Assembly: GCA_964521575.1 (NCBI GenBank)
Contig: CAZFSR010000003.1
Span: 1 to 64,000 of the forward strand
Length of the DNA stretch: 64,000 bases
Direction: 5' to 3'
Source of the DNA: 79-D21 sp964521575
GTDB taxonomy: Bacteria > Synergistota > Synergistia > Synergistales > 79-D21
Each line of letters opens with the position of its first letter. Position 1 is the stretch's first letter. The translations under genes were made by a program, and so were the position numbers. Below are positions 50,253-58,354 of the stretch, piece after piece. Under the pieces are notes generated by a model that made no database searches, was not told where the DNA came from, and saw only the letters and a list, made by a program, of their open reading frames with translations.

Positions 50253-51560
50253 TCAGTCGGTAAAGACCGTCTGTTCCTTTACCTCGGTGCCCAGGGCCTT
50301 CAGGGCCTTCAGGACGAGTTTCCTCCGGATCTGCACCTCTTCTTCCGGAGTGCGGGAAGGATCACCCAGAGGGTGGGGAATCGCCACGGCGGGAACGATC
50401 CTGTTCGCCCCGACGGTCTGCGAGATCGGGACGATCGTGCAGACATGGACCACTGGAATCCCGCCCCGTTCGATTTCTTTCACGAGCGTTGCGCCGCAAC
50501 GCGTGCAGGTCCCTCAGGTAGAGGTGACGATAACGGCGTCAACCCCGTCCTTCTTGAGTTTCCCGACGATCTCCTCGCCGAACCTTTTCGTGTTGCCGAC
50601 GGAAGTGCCGTTGCCGACCGTGGAGTAATATTTCTCGTGAAGTTTCTTGAACACGCCCTCTTTTTCCAGCTGGCGCATGACATCGACCGGAAGCACCCGG
50701 TTCGGGTTCTTGTTCGCATAGGTCGGGTCATAGCCGCCGTGGGCGGTTTCGTAATGGGCCTCATCCGCAGTCATGACACCAGCCAGGGAGTACTCGCCAT
50801 AGTGGGTCGCGCTGGACGCTTCGATATGATCCGGATTCCCTTTCGGCACGATACCGCCGGAAGTCACGAGAGCGACGACCGCATTTTTCATGTCGAGAAT
50901 CGGCGGATTAGGGGCAACCCTGTCGAAGACAGGCATCGGGTACTCGGTTTTGAACGGTTCCCCCCGGAGTTTCTTCGCGAGCATCTCGGCGGCACGCTCT
51001 CCGCCGACTTTCTCGAGAAAGACGTTCTTCCTGAGCCCGCGTTCGATGTACCCTTCCTCATCCGGAGAACCGATCTTCTCCCCGTCCAGCTGCTTGAGGA
51101 TAAGAGCCGCCATCCCCTGGACCGCAGGCCCCATGCCTCGGGCACTGTCGGAGGTCTTGAAAATGTAGGCGCTCTTCCGGTAGAGCTCGACGCCGGGGTT
51201 TTCCGGGTACATTCCGCCTACGACCGGAATCCCCAGTTCCTTCGCGACCAGCTCGAGCACGGCACCGCTGGCGGTGCCGTACCGGCCGGCATTGAAAGCC
51301 GGCCCTGCAATCACGGCGTCAGGCGAGAACTTCTTGATCATCGCCAGGATTTCGGCCGAAGCCTTATCCATGTTTTCCGCGAAGAAACTGTCACCGCAGA
51401 TGACCGTTCCAACGATCTCCGCGCGACCCTTCATCGCGGCATTGAGGGCCATTCCGGGTCCCACAACGCCCTCCCGTGCTTCGGGTTTGTAATCAGCCTT
51501 TTCCTCGCCTCCAATTCCGGCAAAGAACTGGTTGATGTAGTGCACGATTCGGTAGGACAA
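50253..51560 (-). CDS. grdB: Glycine reductase component B, selenoprotein subunit (UGA = Sec at codon 349)
   Basis: This 435-aa selenoprotein is read through an in-frame TGA at 50516-50514. Around the UGA the protein reads VIVTST-U-GTCTRCGATLV, the UxxCxxC active site of the substrate-specific subunit of protein B. It forms a selenoether-type adduct from the Schiff base of glycine held by GrdE and transfers it to GrdA. The TTG start has GGAGGG 7 nt upstream. A stem-loop follows the UGA at SECIS spacing. A conventional gene caller would split this into two fragments (50514-51560 and a C-terminal piece). The neighbouring grdE and grdA support glycine as substrate over sarcosine or betaine. Confidence 0.95.
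50486..50516 (-). promoter_or_regulatory. UGA-Sec codon and SECIS hairpin of grdB
   Basis: The TGA at 50516-50514 is followed after 11 nt by a 7-bp stem GCGTTGC/GCAACGC with a GGC loop (50502-50486). The spacing from UGA to the apical loop (18 nt) equals that of the E. coli fdhF SECIS element as I recall it. Confidence 0.75.
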
Positions 51561-51587
51561 GTGATTTCCCTCCTTTCCCTGGCCGAA

Positions 51588-52064
51588 CTAGAGCGAGAAT
51601 TTGCTGTACTGCTCACGCATGCCCGCGACTGCCTTCGCAAGAGCTTCGGTATCGAGGACCATTTCCATCATGCTGATCTGTTCTTCCCAGAGGGCCGGAT
51701 CCGCCTCTTCCCTGATTACATCTTCAAAGACATGGTACACAGCGAGTCCCAACGGGACTCCAGCCAGAGGACCTGCAAAAGTCGGATCGCCATTCGCAAC
51801 CGTCTCGGCATAGATCTCCGCGCCTTCGGCATCGGAGGAACCCAGGATCACGACGACGTTTTCGGCTCCGAACTTATCAGCCGCGTCCTTGACGCGTTGC
51901 TGATTCTGCAGGTCCATGGCACCGGCGGCGGTTCAGACAAAGCATTCGGTCACGGAAAAAACGATGTCGGCGCCAGAAGACTTCAGGCAGGCCTCCATCG
52001 CCGGTGCGGGTACACCATCCCGCTCACCGAGGAGAACGACCTTTTTCCCAGCCAGCTTACCCAT
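51588..52064 (-). CDS. grdA: Glycine reductase selenoprotein A (UGA = Sec at codon 44)
   Basis: This 158-aa selenoprotein is read through the in-frame TGA at 51935-51933. The active site reads TECFV-U-TAAGAMDLQ, the invariant CxxU motif of GrdA with Sec at residue 44, as in characterised homologs. It accepts the carboxymethyl group from protein B and passes it to protein C. The resulting selenenyl-sulfide is reduced by thioredoxin. ATG 52064 follows GGAGGTG. Conventional gene calling would keep only the part after the UGA (from 51917). Confidence 0.97.
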
Positions 52065-52103
52065 GGATTACACCTCCTTCTTTCTCTCTCAAGATGAAGT
52101 TTC

Positions 52104-53390
52104 CTAAATCGTGACCGCGCTGATTCGGGTGAAGCCAAGCTCGCTTGTCGATCCCGTGACCGCCTGCAGTTCAACCTCGATGGATCCGTCCGGGCGGAGG
52201 GATCCCTGGAAGCCCCCTGCGATCACATCCGCATAGTTCGGGTAGCCGATGACCTTCTTCATTGCCGGAAGAACGATCATTTCATTCGCGTTCCCGGCGG
52301 TGACAACCGCATCGGCCTCTTTTGCCGCGTCTGCCAGCGACTGGCTAGCGCCGTCCCGCCCCGCGTATTCGTCGGTGACCAGGACGGTCTTGATCCCGGC
52401 CTTCTCAGCTTTCCTGCAGTTCAGGATGAGGTCGGCGTCCGGGTTGCCGAAACCTTCCTCGGTGATGAGCAGGCCTTCGACCCCCAGGGTTTCGGCCAGC
52501 TTGACCGCGTAGGAGGAGCTGCGCTTCTTGTCCGCCAGCGTGACGTTTTCGTTTGTGATGACGACCCCGACGAAGTTGTAGTCTTTCCCGTGACGGCTAA
52601 CCATGGACTTGATGACAGGGTTGTTGAGATGGTAATAAGTGCTGTTCTTGTCGCAGGCGGAAACGCAGTTTCCGGACACGATCGCCCCGTCGAACACTTC
52701 CGTGTAGTTGATGAGGGTAGGCAGAATTTTCTTGGCATCCACACCGTACACGTAGGTGTCGTGAAGGAGGCCCTGTGATTGAAGCATGTACAGGTAGGCC
52801 ACTTTCGGCAAACCGGGGAACTCGGCCATCGCCTGGTTCAGCGGTTTCGCCTCGTACGATTCGATCGAGTCCGCCTTCTGGCCCACTGCAGACTTGGCAA
52901 GATACTCCGCGACCTTCAGGCCCGCGATCCGCAGGGACGCCTCGTAATCGTGCCTTTCGAGGCCTTCGACGGGATCCACGACCAGGACCAGGTTACTGGT
53001 ATGGGCAAACGGCGTGTAATCCGCCGCCGGCCCGGACATGTCGATGATCCCTTCCTGGAAACCGACGACCTTTCCGCACGTGACGACTGCGGCCCCTTCT
53101 AGAACAAGCGTTTTTCCGAAACCCACCGTATCGACGTCCGAAATCATCCCCGGGAAAACGCCGTTTCCGCCCTCGATCTTGCAGCGCGGCTCGACGACAT
53201 CCTTGACCGGGATGATTCTGGTGCTCTCGCCAGGCAAAGCGATTTCAACGTCAACCTTGAGGAAATTGGCATCGGCCCTGACGAGTTCAAGGACCTCTTC
53301 TTTGCTGATGCTCAGGATGCCATCCTTGACCCCCGTCTTTGCTCCCCAAGCCAGGCTTTTGACATGCAGCTTGTGAAGTTCGAGCTTCAC
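52104..53390 (-). CDS. grdE: Glycine reductase component B proprotein GrdE
   Basis: This 428-aa proprotein is expected to be cleaved internally at a cysteine to yield the two non-selenium subunits of protein B, one bearing a carbonyl group that binds glycine. The likely processing region is IVSGNCVSACDKNSTYYHLN near residue 245. Other family landmarks are FPGMISDVDTVGFGKTLVLEGAAVVTCG and VSRHGKDYNFVGVVITNENVTLADK. It is the standard GrdE length. The GTG start follows GGGGG. The order trx-grdE-grdA-grdB matches known glycine reductase operons. Confidence 0.94.
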   Translation of the reverse strand: MKLELHKLHVKSLAWGAKTGVKDGILSISKEEVLELVRADANFLKVDVEIALPGESTRIIPVKDVVEPRCKIEGGNGVFPGMISDVDTVGFGKTLVLEGAAVVTCGKVVGFQEGIIDMSGPAADYTPFAHTSNLVLVVDPVEGLERHDYEASLRIAGLKVAEYLAKSAVGQKADSIESYEAKPLNQAMAEFPGLPKVAYLYMLQSQGLLHDTYVYGVDAKKILPTLINYTEVFDGAIVSGNCVSACDKNSTYYHLNNPVIKSMVSRHGKDYNFVGVVITNENVTLADKKRSSSYAVKLAETLGVEGLLITEEGFGNPDADLILNCRKAEKAGIKTVLVTDEYAGRDGASQSLADAAKEADAVVTAGNANEMIVLPAMKKVIGYPNYADVIAGGFQGSLRPDGSIEVELQAVTGSTSELGFTRISAVTI

Positions 53391-53422
53391 GTGTCTTACC
53401 CCCCTTTCTTCAGCCTCGAAGG

Positions 53423-53743
53423 TTATGCCAGAAGGGCTTCGGCCTTCTCGCGGATTCCTTCGATCGTTACATCTCCTCCACTTAAACGGTCTTTCTGTTC
53501 TCCGCCCCTGTAGAAGAGGAAGGTGGGAACGCCCATGACCTTCAAGGAAATGACCAACCGCCTGTTTTCCGCAACATTGAGCTTGCAGAACCTGACTTTT
53601 CCCTCAAGCTCCTTGGCCAATTCCTCGACCTGCGGCAGGAGGGCAAGGCACGGTCCGCACTTGGGTCCCCACAGGTCAACGACAACCGGCATTTTGCTTT
53701 GAATGACCTCAGAATCGAAGTTGTCCTTATCGAGTTCCACCAT
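53423..53743 (-). CDS. Thioredoxin of the glycine reductase system
   Basis: This 106-aa thioredoxin has active site LWGPKCGPCLALLP, so the usual Trp-Cys-Gly-Pro-Cys is Lys-Cys-Gly-Pro-Cys, a variant known from thioredoxins of amino-acid-reducing clostridia. The cis-proline segment VMGVPTFLFYRGG is intact. It reduces oxidised selenoprotein A after each turnover. Its ATG (GGAGGTG upstream) lies inside the last 17 nt of grdX, so translation of the two genes is probably coupled. No thioredoxin reductase gene is in the window. Confidence 0.93.
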   Translation of the reverse strand: MVELDKDNFDSEVIQSKMPVVVDLWGPKCGPCLALLPQVEELAKELEGKVRFCKLNVAENRRLVISLKVMGVPTFLFYRGGEQKDRLSGGDVTIEGIREKAEALLA

Positions 53744-54203
53744 CGTTATTCACCTCCTCTCCCCAGGCATTCTCCATTCTTTTCGGGACGGATTTTGCCT
53801 TGCACCCTCCGTGCCGCATCCTGAAGCCGTACTGGTGCAGGCTCTCCCGCATCAGGTCGGCATCGATGACCGCATAATCGCGCTCGACCGATTCACTTTT
53901 CAGACCCGGCATGGCCCATCTGCCTTCATATCCCCGATAGAGTGAAAGGGCTTCTTCGATAAGATAGAGAGAGGTCGGTTCGACTGCGGACCCCTCGCTT
54001 TCCGGAATGGAAAGGATCACGGTCCGATAGGGCTGCTGGTTCGGAAGAAAGTTTCCGTAAAGCGGATGGGTGAGAAGGACGTACCCCTTGTGAATGAGGT
54101 CCCTAGCGGCGACCAGCACCTCCCAGGCGCTGGTTGCGGAGACTCAGAGGTTTTCCAGTTCGGAAGCGACTACCGGGTTATTCGTTATAACACAATAAAG
54201 CAT
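53727..54203 (-). CDS. grdX: GrdX, with in-frame UGA at codon 20 (candidate selenoprotein)
   Basis: The C-terminal 130 residues (WEVLVAARDLIHKGYVLLTHPL, QQPYRTVILSIPES) match GrdX, the small protein of unknown function that heads many grd operons. The family's N-terminal ITNNP motif is found only upstream, in a frame starting at ATG 54203 (MLYCVITNNPVVASELENL) and joined through a TGA at 54146-54144. The gene is therefore interrupted by, or read through, UGA at codon 20 (total 158 aa). A 9-bp hairpin follows at SECIS distance. The only start after the UGA, GTG 54119, has no usable ribosome-binding site. Either Sec insertion, an inactivating mutation or a sequencing error is possible. Confidence 0.78.
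54112..54146 (-). promoter_or_regulatory. UGA codon plus SECIS-like hairpin in grdX
   Basis: TGA (54146-54144) is followed after 9 nt by ACCAGCGCC-TGGGA-GGTGCTGGT (54134-54112), a 9-bp stem with one G-U pair and a 5-nt loop. The loop begins 18 nt after the UGA, the same distance as in grdB. Confidence 0.6.
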
Positions 54204-54276
54204 GCCTGCCTCATCCTTTCCGAAAAAGGAACGACAACGGGATCAGCCACTGGTGACCTTGTCCCTGTCGGCAGGC
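54204..54276 (-). promoter_or_regulatory. Expression platform between the glycine riboswitch and grdX
   Basis: On the minus strand GCCTGCC (54276-54270) is complementary to GGCAGGC (54210-54204), which abuts the grdX ATG. In between, TCCTTTT-TCG-GAAAGGA (54230-54214) can fold over the AAAGGA ribosome-binding site. Both structures would hide translation initiation, so control is more likely translational than by termination. No T-run terminator is seen here. Confidence 0.6.
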
Positions 54277-54283
54277 TTTTGCC

Positions 54284-54390
54284 CACTCCAGAGTTCCGTC
54301 CGGCCGCAATCCTTAAGCCTGAGAGTTTCAAGCCTAGATTCCGCTCTTGCCCCTTCGGCGCCCTCGCTTTGCAGGGTCTCTCTTGCGGTC
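54284..54390 (-). promoter_or_regulatory. Glycine riboswitch, single aptamer
   Basis: On the minus strand the conserved glycine-aptamer core is clear: GAGAGACC, then GCGCCGAAGGGGCAAGAG, AACTCTCAGGC and finally GACGGAACTCTGGAG. Only one aptamer is found, where many glycine riboswitches are tandem. It lies between a strong promoter and grdX and so should couple expression of the glycine reductase operon to glycine, most sensibly as an ON switch. Confidence 0.93.
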
Positions 54391-54413
54391 TTCATCCGGA
54401 ATGATACAGGTTT

Positions 54414-54441
54414 ATTTTACATGAGCGGCGAAACGGGTCAA
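54414..54441 (-). promoter_or_regulatory. Promoter of the grd operon
   Basis: On the minus strand TTGACC (54441-54436), a 16-nt spacer and TAAAAT (54419-54414) lie just before the riboswitch. The region between the NSS transporter and grdX (54204-54510) holds only this promoter, the riboswitch with its platform, and the transporter's terminator. Confidence 0.7.
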
Positions 54442-54448
54442 GAGATCT

Positions 54449-54482
54449 AAAAAAGATTAAGGGGGCGCGTTCGCGCCCCCTT
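54449..54482 (-). terminator. Intrinsic terminator after the NSS transporter gene
   Basis: On the minus strand AAGGGGGCGCG pairs with CGCGCCCCCTT around a 2-nt loop and is followed by AATCTTTTTT. It separates the transporter from the grd promoter. Confidence 0.88.
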
Positions 54483-54510
54483 CAAAAAGACTGCTTTTAA
54501 TTGCTTCCTG

Positions 54511-55854
54511 CTACCACTTCAGGCCCTTTACAAAAATCCAGGCGATCGCTACCGGAGCGACGACGCGCACGATCCAGACCCAGGCTGTCTCCCAAGCGAA
54601 GGGGGCTTTCCCTTCGTTGGTCGCTTCTTTCTTGCCGGATTCAAGCCAGACCCACCCCACGAAAACAGCGATGAAGATTCCGCCTAGCGGGAGAAGGACA
54701 TTCGAGGAGATGAAATCCATCGCGTCGAGGAAATCTTTCCCGGCAATTTTCGGGAATTTCCCGCCGAGGGAGAGGGCGGAGGGAACGCCAAGGGCGGTGA
54801 TGATCGCACCCAGGAGCCAGGAAGCCTTTTCCCGAGTCCAGCCCAGTTCGTCCTTGAAGTAGGCGACGCAAACCTCGAGAAGGGAAACCGACGAGGTCAA
54901 GGCGGCGAAGAACAGCAGCAGGAAGAACAGGAACGAGAAGAACATTCCGCCGGGCATCTGGGCAAAAACGTTCGGCAATGTGACAAAGGTCAGGCCGGGA
55001 CCGGCTCCGGGTTCAATCCCGAAGGCAAAAACCGCCGGGAAAATGGCGAATCCGGCCAGGAAGGCGACGGAAGTGTCGATGGCCGCGACCGTCACTGCCG
55101 CCGAGGGAAGAAATTCCTTCTTGCTCAGGTAGGAACCGTATGTGATCATGCAGCCCATTCCAAGGGAAAGAGAGAAGAAGGCTTGTCCAAGAGCGGCAAA
55201 CACCGTCGCGCCGTTCAGCTTTGACCAGTCGGGGCTGAGATAGAACTCCAGGCCCTTGCCGGCACCGGGAAGAGTCACGCCGCGGGCGATCAGGATGAAG
55301 AGGATCACGAAAAGCGCCGGCATCATGACCTTGCAGTATTTCTCGATGCCTTCCCCAACCCCTTTGTAAACGATCCAGATGGTAGCCACCATGAATACAA
55401 CCTGGTAGGCGACAACCTGCGGCGCGTTGGTCACGAAAGCCCCGAACACGTCGCCGGCCTTGCCTGCCGCACCTGCAGCCATGAGCCCGGTGAAGGATTT
55501 GATCATGTAGGCGATGGTCCAGCCCGCGATGACACCGTAGAAGGAAAGAATGATGAACCCGGCGATGACGCCCATCCAGCCGACGATCGGCCAGGCCCCG
55601 CCCTTCAATTTCTTGAAGGAACCGACGGCGTTCAGGCCAGAAGCACGGCCGATGACGAACTCGGCAAGCATGACTGAAATACCGATCGTGAAGACGATCG
55701 CTGCATAAACGAGAACGAAGGCGGCCCCGCCGTTCTTTCCCGTAATGTAGGGAAATCGCCAGATGTTGCCCAAACCGACCGCAGAACCGGCCGCAGCCAT
55801 GATAAAGCCAAAACGGCTTCCCCACTGTTCACGATTTTCCGTTCCGTTGCCCAT
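54511..55854 (-). CDS. Sodium-dependent NSS-family amino-acid transporter
   Basis: This 447-aa neurotransmitter:sodium symporter-family protein has about twelve hydrophobic helices. The first helix carries the family motif AAAGSAVGLGNIWRFPYITGKNGGAAF, which lines the sodium and substrate site. AFFSLSLGMGCMITYGSYLSKK corresponds to the helix 6 region. Bacterial members import amino acids such as leucine, alanine, glycine or tryptophan. The position beside the glycine riboswitch and grd operon makes glycine or a related amino acid a reasonable guess. The ATG has AGGAGGG upstream, and a strong promoter lies 127 nt before it. Confidence 0.92.
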   Translation of the reverse strand: MGNGTENREQWGSRFGFIMAAAGSAVGLGNIWRFPYITGKNGGAAFVLVYAAIVFTIGISVMLAEFVIGRASGLNAVGSFKKLKGGAWPIVGWMGVIAGFIILSFYGVIAGWTIAYMIKSFTGLMAAGAAGKAGDVFGAFVTNAPQVVAYQVVFMVATIWIVYKGVGEGIEKYCKVMMPALFVILFILIARGVTLPGAGKGLEFYLSPDWSKLNGATVFAALGQAFFSLSLGMGCMITYGSYLSKKEFLPSAAVTVAAIDTSVAFLAGFAIFPAVFAFGIEPGAGPGLTFVTLPNVFAQMPGGMFFSFLFFLLLFFAALTSSVSLLEVCVAYFKDELGWTREKASWLLGAIITALGVPSALSLGGKFPKIAGKDFLDAMDFISSNVLLPLGGIFIAVFVGWVWLESGKKEATNEGKAPFAWETAWVWIVRVVAPVAIAWIFVKGLKW

Positions 55855-55980
55855 GATATCCCTCCTCTAGGCTGGTAGTCTCCAAGAAATCACCTGTTGC
55901 GGATCCACGAGGACTGCCCTTTTTCGGCCGAGTTCCACCTCCTTTTCCGCGCATTTGTCCGACTACGGAAAGTTCATGAA

Positions 55981-56009
55981 ATTATAGGGACTCTGATAGA
56001 AAATGACAA
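55981..56009 (-). promoter_or_regulatory. Strong sigma70-type promoter for the NSS transporter
   Basis: On the minus strand TTGTCA (56009-56004), a 17-nt spacer and a perfect TATAAT (55986-55981) lie upstream of the transporter, leaving a leader of about 120 nt. I see no known riboswitch in the leader. Confidence 0.75.
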
Positions 56010-56115
56010 CTCGCGGGAACGGTTGGAAAACTGCAAATTCCGGATTCATAGCATTTTCGCCCTTTGTAAGGATAAACAAACCTAGTGAATTAATCAAGAC
56101 CCCATTTTTAGGGAG

Positions 56116-56910
56116 TCACCTCCACCTCCGATATAACTCCTCTCTCCTTGAGGACCAGACAGCGTGCGTTCTTCTTGCCCTTTCGACGAGTGATTTGCGA
56201 AGCCATGCCATTTCCGTGCGCGGTCGGTCGTCCAATTGAAGAAGCGTTTCTCCGAATGGGTCCACGACCAGGCTATGGCCCCCGAACCGGACAAACGGAC
56301 TGCTATCGCATCGGTTGACACCGACGGCAAAGACCTGGTTTTCCATGGCCCTGGCTGCCAGCATCGTCCGCCAGATTCGAACATGGTCTGACGGCCAGGC
56401 CCCCACGACGATAAGCATTTCGGCCCCGTTCTCAACAAGGGAACGGCACTGTTCGGGAAATTCCATATCAAAGCAGATGAGCAGACCGGCCTTCCATCCG
56501 AAGAGCCTGAAAAGACCAAGGGTTGAGCCGGGGTTGAACGGCCCCGCCCCGAAATCGAAAGGAGAAGCGTGGATCTTGTCGTAGGCCAGCAGGATCTTTC
56601 CGTCTGGGCCGATCACATGGCAACGGTTCACCATTCCGTTTTCGCTGCGCACAGCCATGCTTCCCGCCACGATTCCCGCGCCGAAACGCCGTGCAGTCCT
56701 GCACAACGCGGACAAAGCGGTCTTTTCCGCTTGTGGGGGAATTTCACCGGTTCCTCGGGGAAAGGAAACGTTCCACAACTCTGGCAGGATCACGAGTTTT
56801 GCCCCGTTTTCGGCAGAACGGGCGGCTTCGGCAAGGAGGGCTTCCTGGTTCGCTTCCGGGCTTTTTCTAAGAATGGAAGCCTGGATGAGTGCGATCTGCA
56901 GCATTTCCAT
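56116..56910 (-). CDS. Carbon-nitrogen hydrolase (nitrilase superfamily)
   Basis: This 264-aa hydrolase has the Glu-Lys-Cys triad of the nitrilase superfamily: Glu in LVILPELWNVSFP, Lys in LLAYDKIHASPFDFG, and Cys in AGLLICFDMEFPEQCR. The size and pattern resemble omega-amidases and related acid amidases (branch 9/10-like), which clear alpha-ketoglutaramate formed by glutamine transaminases. The substrate is not proven. ATG 56910 follows GGGAGAA; the longer frame upstream runs into the hypC promoter region. It is divergent from hypC. Confidence 0.88.
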   Translation of the reverse strand: MEMLQIALIQASILRKSPEANQEALLAEAARSAENGAKLVILPELWNVSFPRGTGEIPPQAEKTALSALCRTARRFGAGIVAGSMAVRSENGMVNRCHVIGPDGKILLAYDKIHASPFDFGAGPFNPGSTLGLFRLFGWKAGLLICFDMEFPEQCRSLVENGAEMLIVVGAWPSDHVRIWRTMLAARAMENQVFAVGVNRCDSSPFVRFGGHSLVVDPFGETLLQLDDRPRTEMAWLRKSLVERARRTHAVWSSRREELYRRWR

Positions 56911-57039
56911 GCGGCATTTCTCCCTAGAGTCCGTCTTTGGGCGTTTGTGCGGATTATATCTTGAAAGTCCCCGCCATTGACACCTTACGGACTTCGAAGG
57001 ATGATGATTGTCCGATTCAGACATGAGGAGGGACAAACC

Positions 57040-57279
57040 TTGTGCTTAGCCGTACCGCATACCCTCGTTGCCATCACTGGGGCCCAGACTGCCATCGGTC
57101 GGGCCGGCACGATCGAGGTGGAAATCCGCACCGACTTGATCGATAACCCGGCCGTCGGTGAAAGCGTGCTTGTTCATGCGGGTTTTGCCATAGAAAGGCT
57201 CCGGCCGGAAGAAGCCACCGAAATCGAGGCTCTTTGGGAAGAAATCCGTTCACAGTCGGAGAGACTTCCCGATGAATGA
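57040..57279 (+). CDS. hypC: Hydrogenase assembly chaperone HypC
   Basis: This 79-aa NiFe-hydrogenase maturation chaperone starts at TTG 57040, preceded by GAGGAGGG. This gives the invariant N-terminus (M)CLAVPH, whose second-position cysteine carries the Fe(CN)2CO intermediate with HypD. Starting further upstream would bury that cysteine, so the TTG is well supported. The C-terminal VGESVLVHAGFAIERL is also typical. It overlaps hypD by 8 nt. Confidence 0.93.
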   Translation: MCLAVPHTLVAITGAQTAIGRAGTIEVEIRTDLIDNPAVGESVLVHAGFAIERLRPEEATEIEALWEEIRSQSERLPDE

Positions 57280-58354
57280 TTCGATCAGGGAAAGAGTGAG
57301 AACCGCGGGCAAGGCGCTTTTTCGGCTTGTCGACAGGCCCCTCAAGTTCATGGAAGTCTGCGGAACCCACACCGTTTCCATCTACCGCTCCGGCTTGAGG
57401 GCCCTTTTCCCACCCGGCCTTTCCCTTGTTTCCGGCCCGGGCTGCCCGGTTTGCGTGACGGCACAGGAAGAAATCGACACGCTTGTCCGCGTCTCAGGGA
57501 TGGATAATATCGCCGTTGCGACCTACGGAGACATGCTGCGCGTTCCAGGCAGCCGTTTGTCCCTGGCCGAGGCGAGGTCACAAGGGGCTTCGGTCCATGT
57601 GGTCCTTTCCGCCTCTGCCGCCCTCGACCTTGCTCGCAGGATGCCGGACAAGACGGTCGTTTTCGCGGGTGTCGGCTTCGAAACGACCGCTCCTGCAACG
57701 GCAGCCGTCGTCCTCCAGGCTTCCCGGGAAAACCGCGAGAATTTCCTCGTCCTAAACCTTCACAAGACCGTTCCCACGGTCCTCGAGACCCTGGCAGGGG
57801 ACCCGGCCCTCACCCTGGATGGTTTCCTTCTTCCAGGGCACGTCAGCGTCATCCTTGGCCTTTCCCCTTATGCTTTTCTTGCCGAAAGGCATGGCCTTGC
57901 CTGTGTCGTTGCAGGATTTGAACCAGACGAGATCATGGCCGGGCTTGTCATGCTGGCCCTGCAGAAAAAACGCGGGCGCTTCTCTGTCCAATCCGCCTAT
58001 CCGCAGGCAGTCCGTCCCTGCGGAAACGACCAGGCGAAATCCCTTCTCCACGAAGTTTTCGAAGAAACGGGTTCCACTTGGCGCGGCCTCGGTTTCCTTC
58101 CCCGCTCGGGACTCAGGTTGAGGGAGCCCTACTCACGGTTCGATGCCCGCGTCAGGCTCCAGATCACGGACATTCCCGCTCCGGAAACCCGGGGATGCCG
58201 TTGCGGAGACGTCCTCGCAGGCAGGATAACCCCTTTCGATTGCCCGTTGTTCGGGGTATCCTGCAGCCCGGAAGGACCAGTCGGCCCCTGCATGGTTTCA
58301 TCGGAGGGAAGTTGCTCCGCAGCTTATCGCTATGGAAGGAGTGAGTGGTCCTGA
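57272..58354 (+). CDS. hypD: Hydrogenase maturation factor HypD
   Basis: This 360-aa Fe-S protein is the scaffold where Fe(CN)2CO is built with HypC. Conserved motifs are LKFMEVCGTHTVSIYRSGL, VSGPGCPVCVTAQEEID (active-site cysteines), AGVGFETTAPATA and the C-terminal [4Fe-4S] cysteines in RGCRCGDVLAGRITPFDCPLFG and CSPEGPVGPCMVSSEG. It is of standard length. It overlaps hypC upstream and hypE downstream. Confidence 0.96.
   Translation: MNDSIRERVRTAGKALFRLVDRPLKFMEVCGTHTVSIYRSGLRALFPPGLSLVSGPGCPVCVTAQEEIDTLVRVSGMDNIAVATYGDMLRVPGSRLSLAEARSQGASVHVVLSASAALDLARRMPDKTVVFAGVGFETTAPATAAVVLQASRENRENFLVLNLHKTVPTVLETLAGDPALTLDGFLLPGHVSVILGLSPYAFLAERHGLACVVAGFEPDEIMAGLVMLALQKKRGRFSVQSAYPQAVRPCGNDQAKSLLHEVFEETGSTWRGLGFLPRSGLRLREPYSRFDARVRLQITDIPAPETRGCRCGDVLAGRITPFDCPLFGVSCSPEGPVGPCMVSSEGSCSAAYRYGRSEWS

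Noticed and set aside
50373..52097. 574-codon plus-strand frame opposite grdB and grdA
   Set aside because: Shadow frame; the minus strand encodes two selenoproteins with conserved active sites.
54119..54121. GTG start for a shorter GrdX beginning after the UGA
   Set aside because: The purine-rich sequence directly abuts the GTG, giving no workable ribosome-binding spacing, and the conserved ITNNP N-terminus of the family lies upstream of the UGA in the same frame.
54204..54283. Second glycine aptamer (tandem riboswitch)
   Set aside because: No second GCACCGAAGG-type core or CTCTCAGG segment is found before the grdX start; the region fits an expression platform.
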